From: Streptoalloteichus hindustanus
GTDB taxonomy: Bacteria > Actinomycetota > Actinomycetes > Mycobacteriales > Pseudonocardiaceae
Length of the DNA stretch: 64,000 nt
Assembly: GCF_900129375.1 (NCBI RefSeq)
Contig: NZ_FQVN01000002.1
Location: forward strand, 310,001-374,000
Direction: 5' to 3'
Positions within the stretch are counted from its first letter, which is position 1. Every line of letters starts with the position of its first letter. The notes under the pieces are model-generated. The model ran no database searches. It was not told the origin of the DNA and was given only the letters and a program-made list of their open reading frames with translations. Shown here piece by piece: positions 1 to 8,019 of this stretch. The position numbers were made by a program, and so were the translations under genes.

Positions 1-62
1 ACGGCCGGCCGACCGCTGGCCGCCGCCCCGATCGGCTTCGGTGAGCGGAAGGAGTCCCCGGT

Positions 63-1235
63 TTGTCCGCGCGGTGGCAGGACCTGGTCGTGCTGGTGGC
101 GTTGGTGGTGGCCAGCGCGCTCGTCGCGCTCGCCGCGGTCGCCCTGCTGCACCGGGTGCTCCGCCGGATCGGCCGGCGGGCGGAGCTGGTCGCCGAGCTG
201 GCCGCCCGCGCCTACCGCCCCGGGCAGGTCCTGGCCGTGGCGCTGGCCGTCCACCTCGTGCTGCTGGGCGGCACCACCACCGGAGCCTGGCGCGACCCCC
301 TGCTGCACGCCCTGCTCCTGGTGTCGATCGGGGCGACCGCGTGGCTGGTGGCCGCGCTGCTGATGGTCGTCGAGGACGTCGCGCTGGCCCGCATCCGCAC
401 CGACGTCCGGGACAACAGGCACGCGCGGCGCATGCACACCCAGATCACCCTGATCCGCAGGGTCACCGTGGTCGTGGTCGCGGTGCTGGCCGGCGGGACG
501 ATGCTGGTGACCTTCCCCTCGGCGCGCGCCGCCGGCACCACCCTGCTCGCCTCGGCCAGCGTCATCGGCGCCATCGCCGCGCTGGCCGCGCAGTCGTTGC
601 TGGGCAACGTGTTCGCCGGCATGCAGATCGCCTTCAGCGACGCGATCCGGCTCGACGACGTCGTGGTCGTCGAGGGGCAGTGGGGGCGGATCGAGGACAT
701 CACGCTCACCTACGTCGTGGTGCACGTGTGGGACGACCGACGGCTGATCCTGCCGACGTCGTACTTCATGAAGACGCCCTTCGAGAACTGGACCCGCCGC
801 GAGTCGGCGTTGCTGGGCACCGTCGAGATCGACCTGGACTGGACGGCCCCGGTCGCCGCGATGCGGGACGAGCTGCGCCGCGTGGCGGAGGGCACCGACC
901 TGTGGGACGGCCGGGTGTGCGTGCTCCAGGTGACCGAGGCGACGCACGCGCTGGTGCGGGTGCGCGCCCTGGTCAGCGCCGCGGACGGCCCCACCCTGTG
1001 GGACCTGCGCTGCCTGGTGCGGGAGGGCCTGGTGGACTGGCTCCGCCGCGAGCACCCCGACTCCCTGCCGCGCGTCCGGGTGGCCGCGCCCGACCGGCCG
1101 TCGCGGTCCGACTCGGCCGCCGCGCCGACCCCGCCGGCCGCGGCGTCGGGCTCCGACGGCGACGCGCGGGTGTTCGGCGAGACCGCCGACGGCGAACGCC
1201 GGGAGCAGACCTTCAGCGGTCCCCACCGCTCCTGA
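63..1235 (+). CDS. MscS-family mechanosensitive ion channel
   Basis: Small-conductance mechanosensitive channel of the inner membrane, expected to release solutes on hypo-osmotic shock. The 390-residue protein has about five hydrophobic segments in its first 180 residues. The last of these, with AALAAQSLLGNVFAG, is the pore helix typical of MscS. It is followed by the beta-domain motif around VVVEGQWGRIEDITL and then ILPTSYF near residues 230-240. The C-terminal 50 residues are Ala/Pro-rich and probably disordered. A TTG start was chosen because GGAAGGAG lies at a good distance upstream. The gene stands alone ahead of a decayed transposon region. The family assignment is firm, but gating and ion selectivity cannot be judged. 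Confidence 0.9.
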   Translation: MSARWQDLVVLVALVVASALVALAAVALLHRVLRRIGRRAELVAELAARAYRPGQVLAVALAVHLVLLGGTTTGAWRDPLLHALLLVSIGATAWLVAALLMVVEDVALARIRTDVRDNRHARRMHTQITLIRRVTVVVVAVLAGGTMLVTFPSARAAGTTLLASASVIGAIAALAAQSLLGNVFAGMQIAFSDAIRLDDVVVVEGQWGRIEDITLTYVVVHVWDDRRLILPTSYFMKTPFENWTRRESALLGTVEIDLDWTAPVAAMRDELRRVAEGTDLWDGRVCVLQVTEATHALVRVRALVSAADGPTLWDLRCLVREGLVDWLRREHPDSLPRVRVAAPDRPSRSDSAAAPTPPAAASGSDGDARVFGETADGERREQTFSGPHRS

Positions 1236-1306
1236 CCGGCGCTCTCGCCGCAGGGGCGAAATGCCTGGCGCGTCCGGGTTTTCCCGCAATGCGGCCGAAC
1301 GCGTCG

Positions 1307-1888
1307 TCAGTGGTCGGAGGTCAGGGCCAGGAGACGTTGGGCGGTAAGGACTGCGACGCCTTCGCCGGATGCCTCGTTGAGCTGGGTGGCCATGAGTCCT
1401 GTCGCTCGTCGGTCCTGACGTCGGTCGGTGCTCAGGTGGTCGGGAGCCCGGCGGAGGTGCGGACCAGGTGTGGCCGCAGTCCCCACAACCAGCGTGAGTG
1501 CCGGGGGAGCGTCTTGTTTCGCTCAGTCGGCCCACTGCGGGCGCTTCACCTCGGGCGACGAACGGGCTCTGCCGGCGTGCAGTCGGTGGTTCCGTCCGGG
1601 TCGGGTCACGGGTGGGTGTCAGGCGCCATCAGCCGCGTCACCTCGATCAGAGGCAGCGCGGCGCGCAGGCGTTGTTGTCGCCGGACCGGCCTGGCGGAGA
1701 GCGGAACGCCGTGGGCACGCGGACCGGCGGGAACCGCGGCCAGCGAGCCTGGAGGCGAAGCCCAACAACGCCTGGGCGACCGCGAGGGCGACCGGCTCCG
1801 CGTCGGTGTGCTGTCGACGGTCGACCTCGTCGGGGTCTGCCTGCCGGTAGTTGTCGGTCCTGTCGTGGAGTGCGGTCAGAAAATCATC
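1307..1888 (-). pseudogene. Decayed IS982-type transposase, copy A
   Basis: No intact reading frame remains, but frame-hopping translation of the minus strand gives transposase pieces in the correct order. The N-terminal stretch DFLTALHDRTDNYRQADPD is followed shortly by AVAQALLGF (about 1888-1750). Next comes a segment reading HSRWLWG and TDERQD (about 1470-1390), then a C-terminal tail GVAVLTAQRLLALTSDH ending in a stop at 1307. These resemble the actinobacterial IS982-like DDE transposases as I know them. The part expected to carry the later catalytic residues is missing, so the copy has an internal deletion as well as frameshifts and stops. It lies directly against copy B in the same orientation. 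The family name comes from recall of motifs, not from a search. Confidence 0.6.
1391..1557. repeat. 167-bp direct repeat, first copy
   Basis: This stretch matches 2037-2203 at 162 of 167 positions, an offset of 646 bp. It lies inside the middle section of decayed transposase copy A. The flanks diverge quickly, so the high identity is local. Confidence 0.9.
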
Positions 1889-1889
1889 C

Positions 1890-2590
1890 CGAACTGATCT
1901 CGAACGCCCGTCGTGCGGAGCACTCCGGACGCCTCGCGGGGTAGCGGTCGACTTCGTGGGAGACGTAGCCCTTGTCGGCGGTGGTCAGCAGGCCGAGGCG
2001 GTCGGTGAGCGGGCAGGGCTGGCGGTCGCGGGCCGCCATGAGTCCTGTCGCTCGTCGGTCCTGACGTCGGCCGGTGTTCAGGTGGCTGGGAGCCCGGCGG
2101 AGGTGCGGACCAGGTGTGGCCGCGGTCCCCACAACCAGCGTGAGTGCCGGGGGAGCGTCTTGTTTCGCTCAGTCGGCCCACTGCGGGCGCTTCACCTCGG
2201 GCGGGGCCGGGCGCGCTCTGCCGGTGCGGAGTCGGTGATCCAGACGGTGGCCGGTTCACGGGGTGGGGTCGGCGGGCGGACAGGCGTGTGACCTGCTTGG
2301 CCGGCGGTGGGGCGACGAGGCGGCGGGCGGGCGACGGTTGTCGTTGGGCCGGCCCGGCAGATGTTCGGATCGCGCCGGGCATCCGGGCGGGTGGAAACCG
2401 CAACCAGCGGGCCCGGACCCCAAAAGTGCTTACGCCACCGTGGGAGTGACCAGCTCCGCGTGGGGACAGCTTGGGTGGTTGAGCTTCCCGGGGCCGCCCT
2501 TCGGGGAGTTGTCGATGTCGACGCGGAGTGCGGTGGGAAGGGTGATCGGGCGGGTCGGCACGAGCTGGTCTTGAGCGGCCTTCTGGCTGC
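1890..2590 (-). pseudogene. Decayed IS982-type transposase, copy B
   Basis: This is a second remnant in the same orientation as copy A. On the minus strand the pieces are, in order: HAELVTPTVA, a stop, then ALLGSG (about 2480-2430); VWITDSAPAERARPRPR (about 2255-2205), a first-Asp-like motif; SRWLWGPRPHLVRTSAGLP (about 2130-2080); and LLTTADKGYVSHEVDRY (about 2000-1945), the ADKGY block seen near the second catalytic Asp. Frame changes and stops separate them. The C-terminal third is absent: the sequence ends where copy A begins. Together the two copies look like a tandem duplication of one element followed by deletion and decay. No terminal inverted repeats or target duplications were recognised. 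Confidence 0.6.
2037..2203. repeat. 167-bp direct repeat, second copy
   Basis: Partner of 1391-1557 with five mismatches, all of them transitions. It lies inside decayed transposase copy B. Because the sequence is non-functional in both places, the near identity suggests recent duplication or gene conversion. Confidence 0.9.
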
Positions 2591-2709
2591 TTCCGGTCAC
2601 CGCTTCGACTTCGGAACCACTCGTTCAGGCGCGGCCGGACGAGCGGGGGCTGAGGACGGGACGCGACGGGACGCGTGGCCCGCCTCGCCGCTCGACGGCG
2701 GCGAGGCGG

Positions 2710-3687
2710 TCAGTCCACCGCCATGTGCAGGCGGACCACCGTGCCCCGGCCCGACGTGCGGACCTGGACGAGGTCGCAGAGCTGGTTGACCATCCACATG
2801 CCGCGGCCGCCGTCCTGGACCAGCGTCGGGCGGCGCCGGCCCACCAGCGGGTCCGCGATCCGGCCCCGGTCGCTGACCTCGCACACGAGCACCGGGCCGG
2901 CGGCGTGCGCCGCCACCCACAGGCGCAGCCGGCCCCGGCCCCCGCCGTGCCGCACGCTGTTGGCGGCCACCTCGTTGGCCGCCAGGACCAGGTCGCCGGC
3001 GCGGTCGACGGGCAGGCCCGCGCTGGCCGCCCGCCGCGTCACCAGCTCCCGGACGGCCCGCAGGCCGCCGTCGCGGAAGGTGAGCTCGGCCGCGTCGTCG
3101 GGGGCCGGCGGCAGCGGGTGGTCGAGCAGCTGCCCGGCCGCCTCCGCCAGGCCCACCCAGCCCAGGCTGGGCCGGTGCTCGCCGTCCTGCAGCACGTAGG
3201 GGTGGGTCTGCCGGGACCGGTCGACCACCCCGGCGTCCAGCGCGGACATGTCGTAGGGGCACAGCAGCCACCAGGCGGGCGAGTCGTGGAACGCGAGGTT
3301 GAGCAGGAACTCGTGCCGCTCGCACTCGACGAACTCGTCCTCGCTGCGGCCGGCGTAGGCGGGCTCGCCGATGCCCCGGACCCGGCGGCCGTCCGGAGCC
3401 TGCTCGGCGAGGAAGTCCTGCCAGGCGGAGATGATCCGCCCCGGGTTGCGGCCCAGCTCCGCCATGTCGGCGAAGCACACCCGCTCGGCGTCGCCGCCCA
3501 GCGCGGCGCGCAGCATGTCGATCTTCGGTCGCGGCACGACGACCAGGATCGGCTCGGCGGCGGCCACGGCGTCCCTGACGAACGGCACGATGCCGGCGAG
3601 GAACTCGGCCTCGCCCCGGTAGAGGTACGCCTCGTGGCGGAACTCGGTCGGCGTGGGCGGAGCCCCCGGGCCGGTGGTCGTGGTCAT
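2710..3687 (-). CDS. RsbA-like anti-sigma regulator: MEDS sensor plus ATPase kinase
   Basis: Predicted sensor kinase of the sigma-B partner-switching network. Residues about 15-170 form a MEDS-type sensory domain (HEAYLYRGEAEFLAGIVPF and onward), thought to bind small ligands in related proteins. Residues about 205-325 form a GHKL/HATPase domain with the N-box AANEVAANSVRHGGG and a glycine-rich lid, DGGRGMWMVNQL. The 325-residue length suits RsbA-family proteins. The ATG at 3687 was chosen over longer versions because AGGAGG lies just upstream. It follows a second MEDS gene on the same strand by 73 bp, so the two probably form an operon. Its sigma factor is not shown by the sequence, but sigB at 12844 is the obvious candidate. 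Confidence 0.8.
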   Translation of the reverse strand: MTTTTGPGAPPTPTEFRHEAYLYRGEAEFLAGIVPFVRDAVAAAEPILVVVPRPKIDMLRAALGGDAERVCFADMAELGRNPGRIISAWQDFLAEQAPDGRRVRGIGEPAYAGRSEDEFVECERHEFLLNLAFHDSPAWWLLCPYDMSALDAGVVDRSRQTHPYVLQDGEHRPSLGWVGLAEAAGQLLDHPLPPAPDDAAELTFRDGGLRAVRELVTRRAASAGLPVDRAGDLVLAANEVAANSVRHGGGRGRLRLWVAAHAAGPVLVCEVSDRGRIADPLVGRRRPTLVQDGGRGMWMVNQLCDLVQVRTSGRGTVVRLHMAVD

Positions 3688-3760
3688 GCGCCACCTCCTG
3701 GAGCCCGCCGCGCCGGACGCGGGTGGACACGCGGGGACCGGGCCCTCACGCGCGGGCCGG

Positions 3761-4648
3761 TCATGCCTGGATCTCCACTCCACAGTCGCCGTCCTGGTCG
3801 TAGCCGAGGAGTTCCCACCACCTACGGAACTTCCTCGGCGCGGCCTGCACCACCAGGCGCACGCCGGGACGACGTGACTGGGCGGCCAGCGCCAGTGTGC
3901 GCATCCCGGTCACGTCGATGAACCGCAACCCGGACAACCGCAACCGCACCGTGGCCGCCGCGTCACCGTTGGGCTCCCGCGCCGGCCCGTCGGGCGAGTC
4001 GCCGTCGGACAACGCCGTCTCCAGAGCGGCCCGGAAGGCCGCCGCGTTGGACAGGTCAACCTCGCCGTGCACCTCCCAGACATTCTGCCCGTTGCTCCAC
4101 ATGCGGAAACCGCGGTCGGGCCGGTTCTCCCCGATCTCCAGCCCGTGCACGCACATCACCTGCGCCACCGTGCCGGGGTCGAACCGGCGGGCGCGGTAGG
4201 CGCAGACCACGATCGCGCCCATCTCGGCCACCATGCGGCCCAGGCGCAGCTCGAAGTCGACCAGGGTCTCCAGGGTCGGGGCGGGCGGGTGGTCCAGCAG
4301 CCACTCCATGTCGGCCAGCACCCGGACGCCGCGGTAGCCCTCGTGGCAGGCGGCGGCCGTCTCCCTGGCGAACACCTGACCCATCGCGTCCGGGTCGAGC
4401 GCGTCGGACCGGAGGGGGGACAGTCTCGTGTGCTCGGGCAGCTCGGGCAGGTGCGTCGCGCGCGCCGCTCCACCGGCCCGTGAGCCGAGGACGAACAGCT
4501 TGTCCCCGGCCCGGGCGCCGTCGGCCAGGCACCAGCGGGAGAGGCGTTCGTACTCCTCGGCAGAGCCCACGATCCAACCCACGTGATCACCTGGCTGGAG
4601 CGGGTCCAGCCGCACGGCGTCGCGGGTTCCGGTCCCCACGTCCTCCAT
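3761..4648 (-). CDS. MEDS-STAS sensory regulator
   Basis: Predicted sensor protein of 295 residues. The N-terminal MEDS domain (about 15-185) includes LQPGDHVGWIVGSAEEY and ADMEWLLDHP. The C-terminal STAS domain (about 195-290) includes WEVHGEVDLSNAAAF and LRFIDVTGMRTLALAA. In STAS antagonists the phospho-acceptor is usually a Ser near this last motif; here the position reads VTG, so Thr would have to serve or the site is silent. The ATG at 4648 has AGGAG seven bases upstream; longer readings have no signal. It lies upstream of the MEDS-kinase gene on the same strand, and the two domain halves (MEDS-STAS and MEDS-kinase) look like a matched sensor pair. Confidence 0.75.
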   Translation of the reverse strand: MEDVGTGTRDAVRLDPLQPGDHVGWIVGSAEEYERLSRWCLADGARAGDKLFVLGSRAGGAARATHLPELPEHTRLSPLRSDALDPDAMGQVFARETAAACHEGYRGVRVLADMEWLLDHPPAPTLETLVDFELRLGRMVAEMGAIVVCAYRARRFDPGTVAQVMCVHGLEIGENRPDRGFRMWSNGQNVWEVHGEVDLSNAAAFRAALETALSDGDSPDGPAREPNGDAAATVRLRLSGLRFIDVTGMRTLALAAQSRRPGVRLVVQAAPRKFRRWWELLGYDQDGDCGVEIQA

Positions 4649-5178
4649 CGCTCCTGACACTACTCCCTGTGTTGGATCGGTGACAGCACCGTCCTGCTCC
4701 TGGCGGACCGGGGGCGTGGTCCGTCCGGCCGCTTCCCGACGCGCCCGGCGGCCGCGCGCCCCCGCCGTTCTGTCCACTGTGGACGATGAGGGCGGTCCGG
4801 CCGCACGCGGTCGCGCCACTGGCGAGGAGTCGCACGACTGGTCGACGCGGCAGGTGGCGGAGGCCGTCCCGGTCGGTCCGCGCGGGCTGCCGCCAGCGCC
4901 GCCGACGAGCCGGGCCGCACGGGTCGCCCCGGCGGACCGGGCACGGAACGGGCTGGTGAGCGCTGTTGTCGATGCCGAGATCGCGGGCGTGGACAATGTG
5001 CCCCGAAAGGAGGCCAGCGGTGCGCGGAGCGGGCGAGGTCGCCGGTGGGTCGGGGTCGGGCGACCGCGACACCGGCCGGCGGCGGGCGCCGGGGGCGCGG
5101 GGGCTGCCCCCCACGTCGACGTCCGCGTCCTCCGGCGCACCGGCGAGCCCGTGATCAGCTGACGTGTTTGAGCGGAGA
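4649..5178. other. Divergent intergenic region with palindrome
   Basis: About 530 bp between the MEDS-STAS gene (minus) and a MarR gene (plus). It contains the exact palindrome GTCCACTGTGGAC at 4772-4784, one of several copies in the window. No convincing promoter boxes or additional gene were seen. Confidence 0.5.
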
Positions 5179-5655
5179 ATGGCGCAGGTTCGAGATCCCC
5201 ATCCTCTTCCCGCCGACCTGCCCGCCGCGGTGGCCGCCGCGGCCGAGGCGCTGGTGACCGCCTGGGGGCACGGGACGGAGACCACTCACCCGAAGGTCTC
5301 GCCGTCCCAGCTGCGCGCCCTGCTGGTGGTGGAGAGACACCACGACATCAACCTCGGCGGCCTCGCGGAGGAGCTGGGTGCGATCCCGTCCTCGGCGAGC
5401 CGGCTGTGCGACCGGCTCCAGGCGGCCGGCCTGCTGGCCAGACGGGGCGGGCGGGCCGACCGGCGGGAGGTCACGCTGACGTTGACCGGGGACGGCCAAC
5501 GCGTGCTCAACCACCTGCGCACCGCTCGACGCGCCGAGCTGGGCCGGGTCCTCGACGCGATGACCCTCGTCGGCCGGTCCGCGCTGCTGGCGGGGCTGGA
5601 GGAGTTCCGGGCGGTCGCGGTCGAGCTGGGACTGGTCCGCCAGGACCCCGGTTAG
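5179..5655 (+). CDS. MarR-family transcriptional regulator
   Basis: Winged-helix DNA-binding protein of about 158 residues. The core SQLRALLVVERHHDINLGG leads into the recognition-helix region IPSSASRLCDRLQAAGLL. The wing follows as RRGGRADRREVTLTLTGDG, the diagnostic MarR pattern. The effector is unknown. The ATG at 5179 gives a normal MarR N-terminus; a GTG at 5164 is in frame, and neither start has a good ribosome-binding site. The gene sits between two groups of sigma-B regulators, which suggests a stress or antibiotic-stress input, but its targets cannot be read from the sequence. A 16-bp TTTG..CAAA palindrome lies about 150 bp downstream, ahead of the next gene. Confidence 0.85.
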   Translation: MAQVRDPHPLPADLPAAVAAAAEALVTAWGHGTETTHPKVSPSQLRALLVVERHHDINLGGLAEELGAIPSSASRLCDRLQAAGLLARRGGRADRREVTLTLTGDGQRVLNHLRTARRAELGRVLDAMTLVGRSALLAGLEEFRAVAVELGLVRQDPG

Positions 5656-5804
5656 CTCCGCCACCGCGACGAGAACGGCGTTGCCGCCACGGCGCCCCGC
5701 GCCGCGGGCGCGCCCGACGCCGCCGTCCCAGGGGGCGGGCGGTTCGGCCAGGGTGGACGCGGCGGAACGCGGGCCCCGCATCCGTCACCTCCTCGGCCAC
5801 GGTC

Positions 5805-5820
5805 TTTGTCGTGCGGCAAA
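5805..5820 (+). promoter_or_regulatory. Imperfect TTTG..CAAA palindrome upstream of STAS gene
   Basis: TTTGTCGTGCGGCAAA lies about 160 bp upstream of the STAS gene at 5983. It differs at two positions from the perfect palindrome at 10870-10885, which precedes the rsbR operon. Sharing between two STAS operons suggests a common operator or promoter element. Confidence 0.45.
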
Positions 5821-5982
5821 AGCGTAGCGGACGACCGGCCGGCGACCGACCCGCCCACCACGGTGCGTGACCGCCCCGACCAGGCTTTGTTGTCCCTGGG
5901 CAAGAATCGGCGTTACGGTCGGTTGCCCGCGACGGGCGCACCCGATCAAGCTGCCGTGCGAAAGGACACGTGAGGCGATTCC

Positions 5983-6444
5983 ATGGAGCCGACCAGCCGC
6001 CAGGACGGAAGCGGGACGCAGGAGCCACCGGGCGCCGCGCCCCCGGCGTCGCCGGGCACGTCACCGGACCAGGACGCCACGGCCGGCTCGCTGCTGAGAC
6101 TGCGCAGCCAGTGGCGCGGCGCGGACGTGGTGGTGGTCGCCGCCGACGGCGAGATCGACATGCTGACCGCGCCGACGCTGCGGGACGAGCTGGCCGGCCA
6201 CCAGTCCGCCGGCGCCCGGGTCGTGGTGGTGGACCTCGGCGGTGTCGGGTTCCTCGCCTCCAGCGGCCTGGCGGTCCTCGTCACCGCGCACAGCGAGCTG
6301 GCCGCGCGCGGCGCGCAGCTCCGCCTGGTGGTGCGCAACCGGGCGGTGTCCCGGCCGCTCGCGCTCACCGGGCTGACCACGGCCCTCGCGCTCTACCCCG
6401 ACCTGCCGGCCGCGTTGGCCGACCCGCCGCCCTCGGCGAACTGA
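5983..6444 (+). CDS. STAS-domain anti-anti-sigma factor
   Basis: Predicted anti-sigma factor antagonist (RsbV/SpoIIAA type), 153 residues, cytoplasmic. The first 40 residues are Pro/Gly-rich and probably disordered. The STAS fold covers about 40-145, with VVVVAADGEIDMLTAPTL and VDLGGVGFLASSGLAVLV. The first Ser of the SSG pair is the usual phosphorylation site in this family and is present. Its partners would be one of the nearby kinase-type anti-sigma factors and a PP2C phosphatase; the convergent gene immediately downstream (6474-8015) encodes such a phosphatase. The ATG at 5983 follows a modest purine stretch. The exact partner is an inference from position. Confidence 0.85.
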   Translation: MEPTSRQDGSGTQEPPGAAPPASPGTSPDQDATAGSLLRLRSQWRGADVVVVAADGEIDMLTAPTLRDELAGHQSAGARVVVVDLGGVGFLASSGLAVLVTAHSELAARGAQLRLVVRNRAVSRPLALTGLTTALALYPDLPAALADPPPSAN

Positions 6445-6473
6445 CCCGGCCCGGCGCGGCGGCGGGGGAGCCG

Positions 6474-8015
6474 TCAGGCCGCGTCGGACCGGCCGGACTG
6501 GCCGGGCCGATCGGACTGGCCGGACGGGTCCGGGTGGCGGTACAGCAGCAGGCAGACGTCGTCCTCGTGCCGGCCGGCGCCGAGCAGCGCGTCCAGCAGG
6601 TGCTGGGTGGTCCGCTCCGCCGGCCCGCACGGGGCGGCGCTCCAGGCCGCGACGAGCCGGGCGAGCCCGGCGTCCAGGTCGCTGTCGCGCCGCTCCACCA
6701 GCCCGTCGGTGTAGAGCAGCACCTCCCCGCCGGGCGGCAGCTCGGTCTCGTGCTCGGGCACCGACACGTCGACCGGCACGCCCAGCAGGGGCGCCTGGGG
6801 CCGCTCCACCGACGTCACCCGGCCGTCCGGGCCGCGCAGCAGCAACGGCAGGTGCCCCGCGCTGGCCCACCGCACGACAGACGCCCCGGGGTCGAGCACG
6901 GCGACCTGGGCGGTGGCGAACAGCCCGGTCCGCTGCTGGCGGAGCAGGTCGTGCACGAGCCGGAGCGTCATGCCGGGCCCGTGCCCCTCCACGGCGTAGG
7001 CGCGCAGCGCGTTCTGCAGCTCGCCCATCAGCACCGCCGCCTCCAGGCCGTGGCCGGTCACGTCGCCGATGGCCAGCACCAACGAGCCGTCCGCGCGGAA
7101 GAAGGCGTCGTACCAGTCGCCGCCGATGTTCACGCCGCGCGTCGCCGGGCGGTACTCGGCCCACACGTGCGCGCGGTCGCGGGGCGGCAGCGTCGGGAGC
7201 ATGGCGCGCTGGAGCGTCTCGGCCAGCTCGCGCTCCCGCTCGTACTCCCGCGCGTTGCGCAGGGCCAACGCGGCCCGGCTCGCGATGTGCGCGGCCAGGT
7301 CCTGCTCGTCGGGGCGGAACGGCGTCGCGGTGCGGCACAGCGCGAGCACGCCCAGCGGCTGCGGCCCCACGCGCAGCGGCAGGCACAGCCGCCGGTCGGC
7401 GTGGTCCAGGCGCGCCGCGTCGGACCGCAGCACCTGCGCGGTGTCGACGCCGGCGGCCTGCCCGTCGGTCGTCGGGTCGGCCAGCGGCTGGTGCAGCCGT
7501 CCCCGCTCGTCGACGGTCCAGATGTGCACCTCGTCGGCGAACTCCTGCTGCCGCAGCAGGCGGACCAGCGTGCCCAGCACCTGCTCGGGGTCCAGCGACA
7601 CCGCGAGCTCCCGGCTGATCCGGTCGAGGAACGCCAGCCGCCGGCGCTGCTCCTCCAGTTGGGCGTGCAGCGCCAGCAGGCCGGCGTTGGTCTGCTCCAG
7701 CTCGGTCTGGTGCCAGGCCAGCGCGTCGGTCTGCTGGTCGAGCAGGTCCAGCAGCGGGCGCAGCACCCGGTCGTCCACCGGGGCGCCGGCGGCGATCTCG
7801 GCGAGCTGCCGCCGCGCCTCCGGCGCGTCGCCCTCCACGCGCACCCGGACGGTGCCGCCCTCCCTGGCCAGCCGGCGCAGCCAGGGCGCCGTCTCGGCCA
7901 GCAGCCGGGCCCGGTGCGCGGCGTCCAGCGGGAGCCGGGCCGCGGTCTGGGCCAGCCCCTCGCGGGCGCGGTCCGCCTCGGCCGCGCCGGTCACCCGGTA
8001 GTGGAGATCGGTCAC
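6474..8015 (-). CDS. GAF-PP2C (RsbU/SpoIIE-type) phosphatase
   Basis: Predicted Mn/Mg-dependent serine phosphatase that reactivates STAS antagonists; 513 residues. About 1-95 is an Arg/Ala-rich helical region, then a coiled stretch (LDLLDQQTDALAWHQTELEQ). A GAF-like sensory domain covers about 130-265. The PP2C domain (about 285-500) has VNIGGDWYDAFFRADGSLVL, AIGDVTGHGLEAAVLMGE, WASAGHLPLLL, LLYTDGLVERR and EDDVCLLLYR, which supply the acidic metal ligands. It is the last gene of the rsbR-S-T-kinase/PP2C operon: its ATG lies four bases past the preceding stop. That position suits an RsbU-like output phosphatase activated by RsbT. The C-terminal tail is a Ser/Gly-rich linker. Confidence 0.9.
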   Translation of the reverse strand: MTDLHYRVTGAAEADRAREGLAQTAARLPLDAAHRARLLAETAPWLRRLAREGGTVRVRVEGDAPEARRQLAEIAAGAPVDDRVLRPLLDLLDQQTDALAWHQTELEQTNAGLLALHAQLEEQRRRLAFLDRISRELAVSLDPEQVLGTLVRLLRQQEFADEVHIWTVDERGRLHQPLADPTTDGQAAGVDTAQVLRSDAARLDHADRRLCLPLRVGPQPLGVLALCRTATPFRPDEQDLAAHIASRAALALRNAREYERERELAETLQRAMLPTLPPRDRAHVWAEYRPATRGVNIGGDWYDAFFRADGSLVLAIGDVTGHGLEAAVLMGELQNALRAYAVEGHGPGMTLRLVHDLLRQQRTGLFATAQVAVLDPGASVVRWASAGHLPLLLRGPDGRVTSVERPQAPLLGVPVDVSVPEHETELPPGGEVLLYTDGLVERRDSDLDAGLARLVAAWSAAPCGPAERTTQHLLDALLGAGRHEDDVCLLLYRHPDPSGQSDRPGQSGRSDAA

Positions 8016-8019
8016 GGCG

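Noticed and set aside
5186-5202. GGTTCGAGATCC, resembling a tRNA T-loop
   Set aside because: It lies inside the MarR coding region and no cloverleaf or acceptor stem could be formed.
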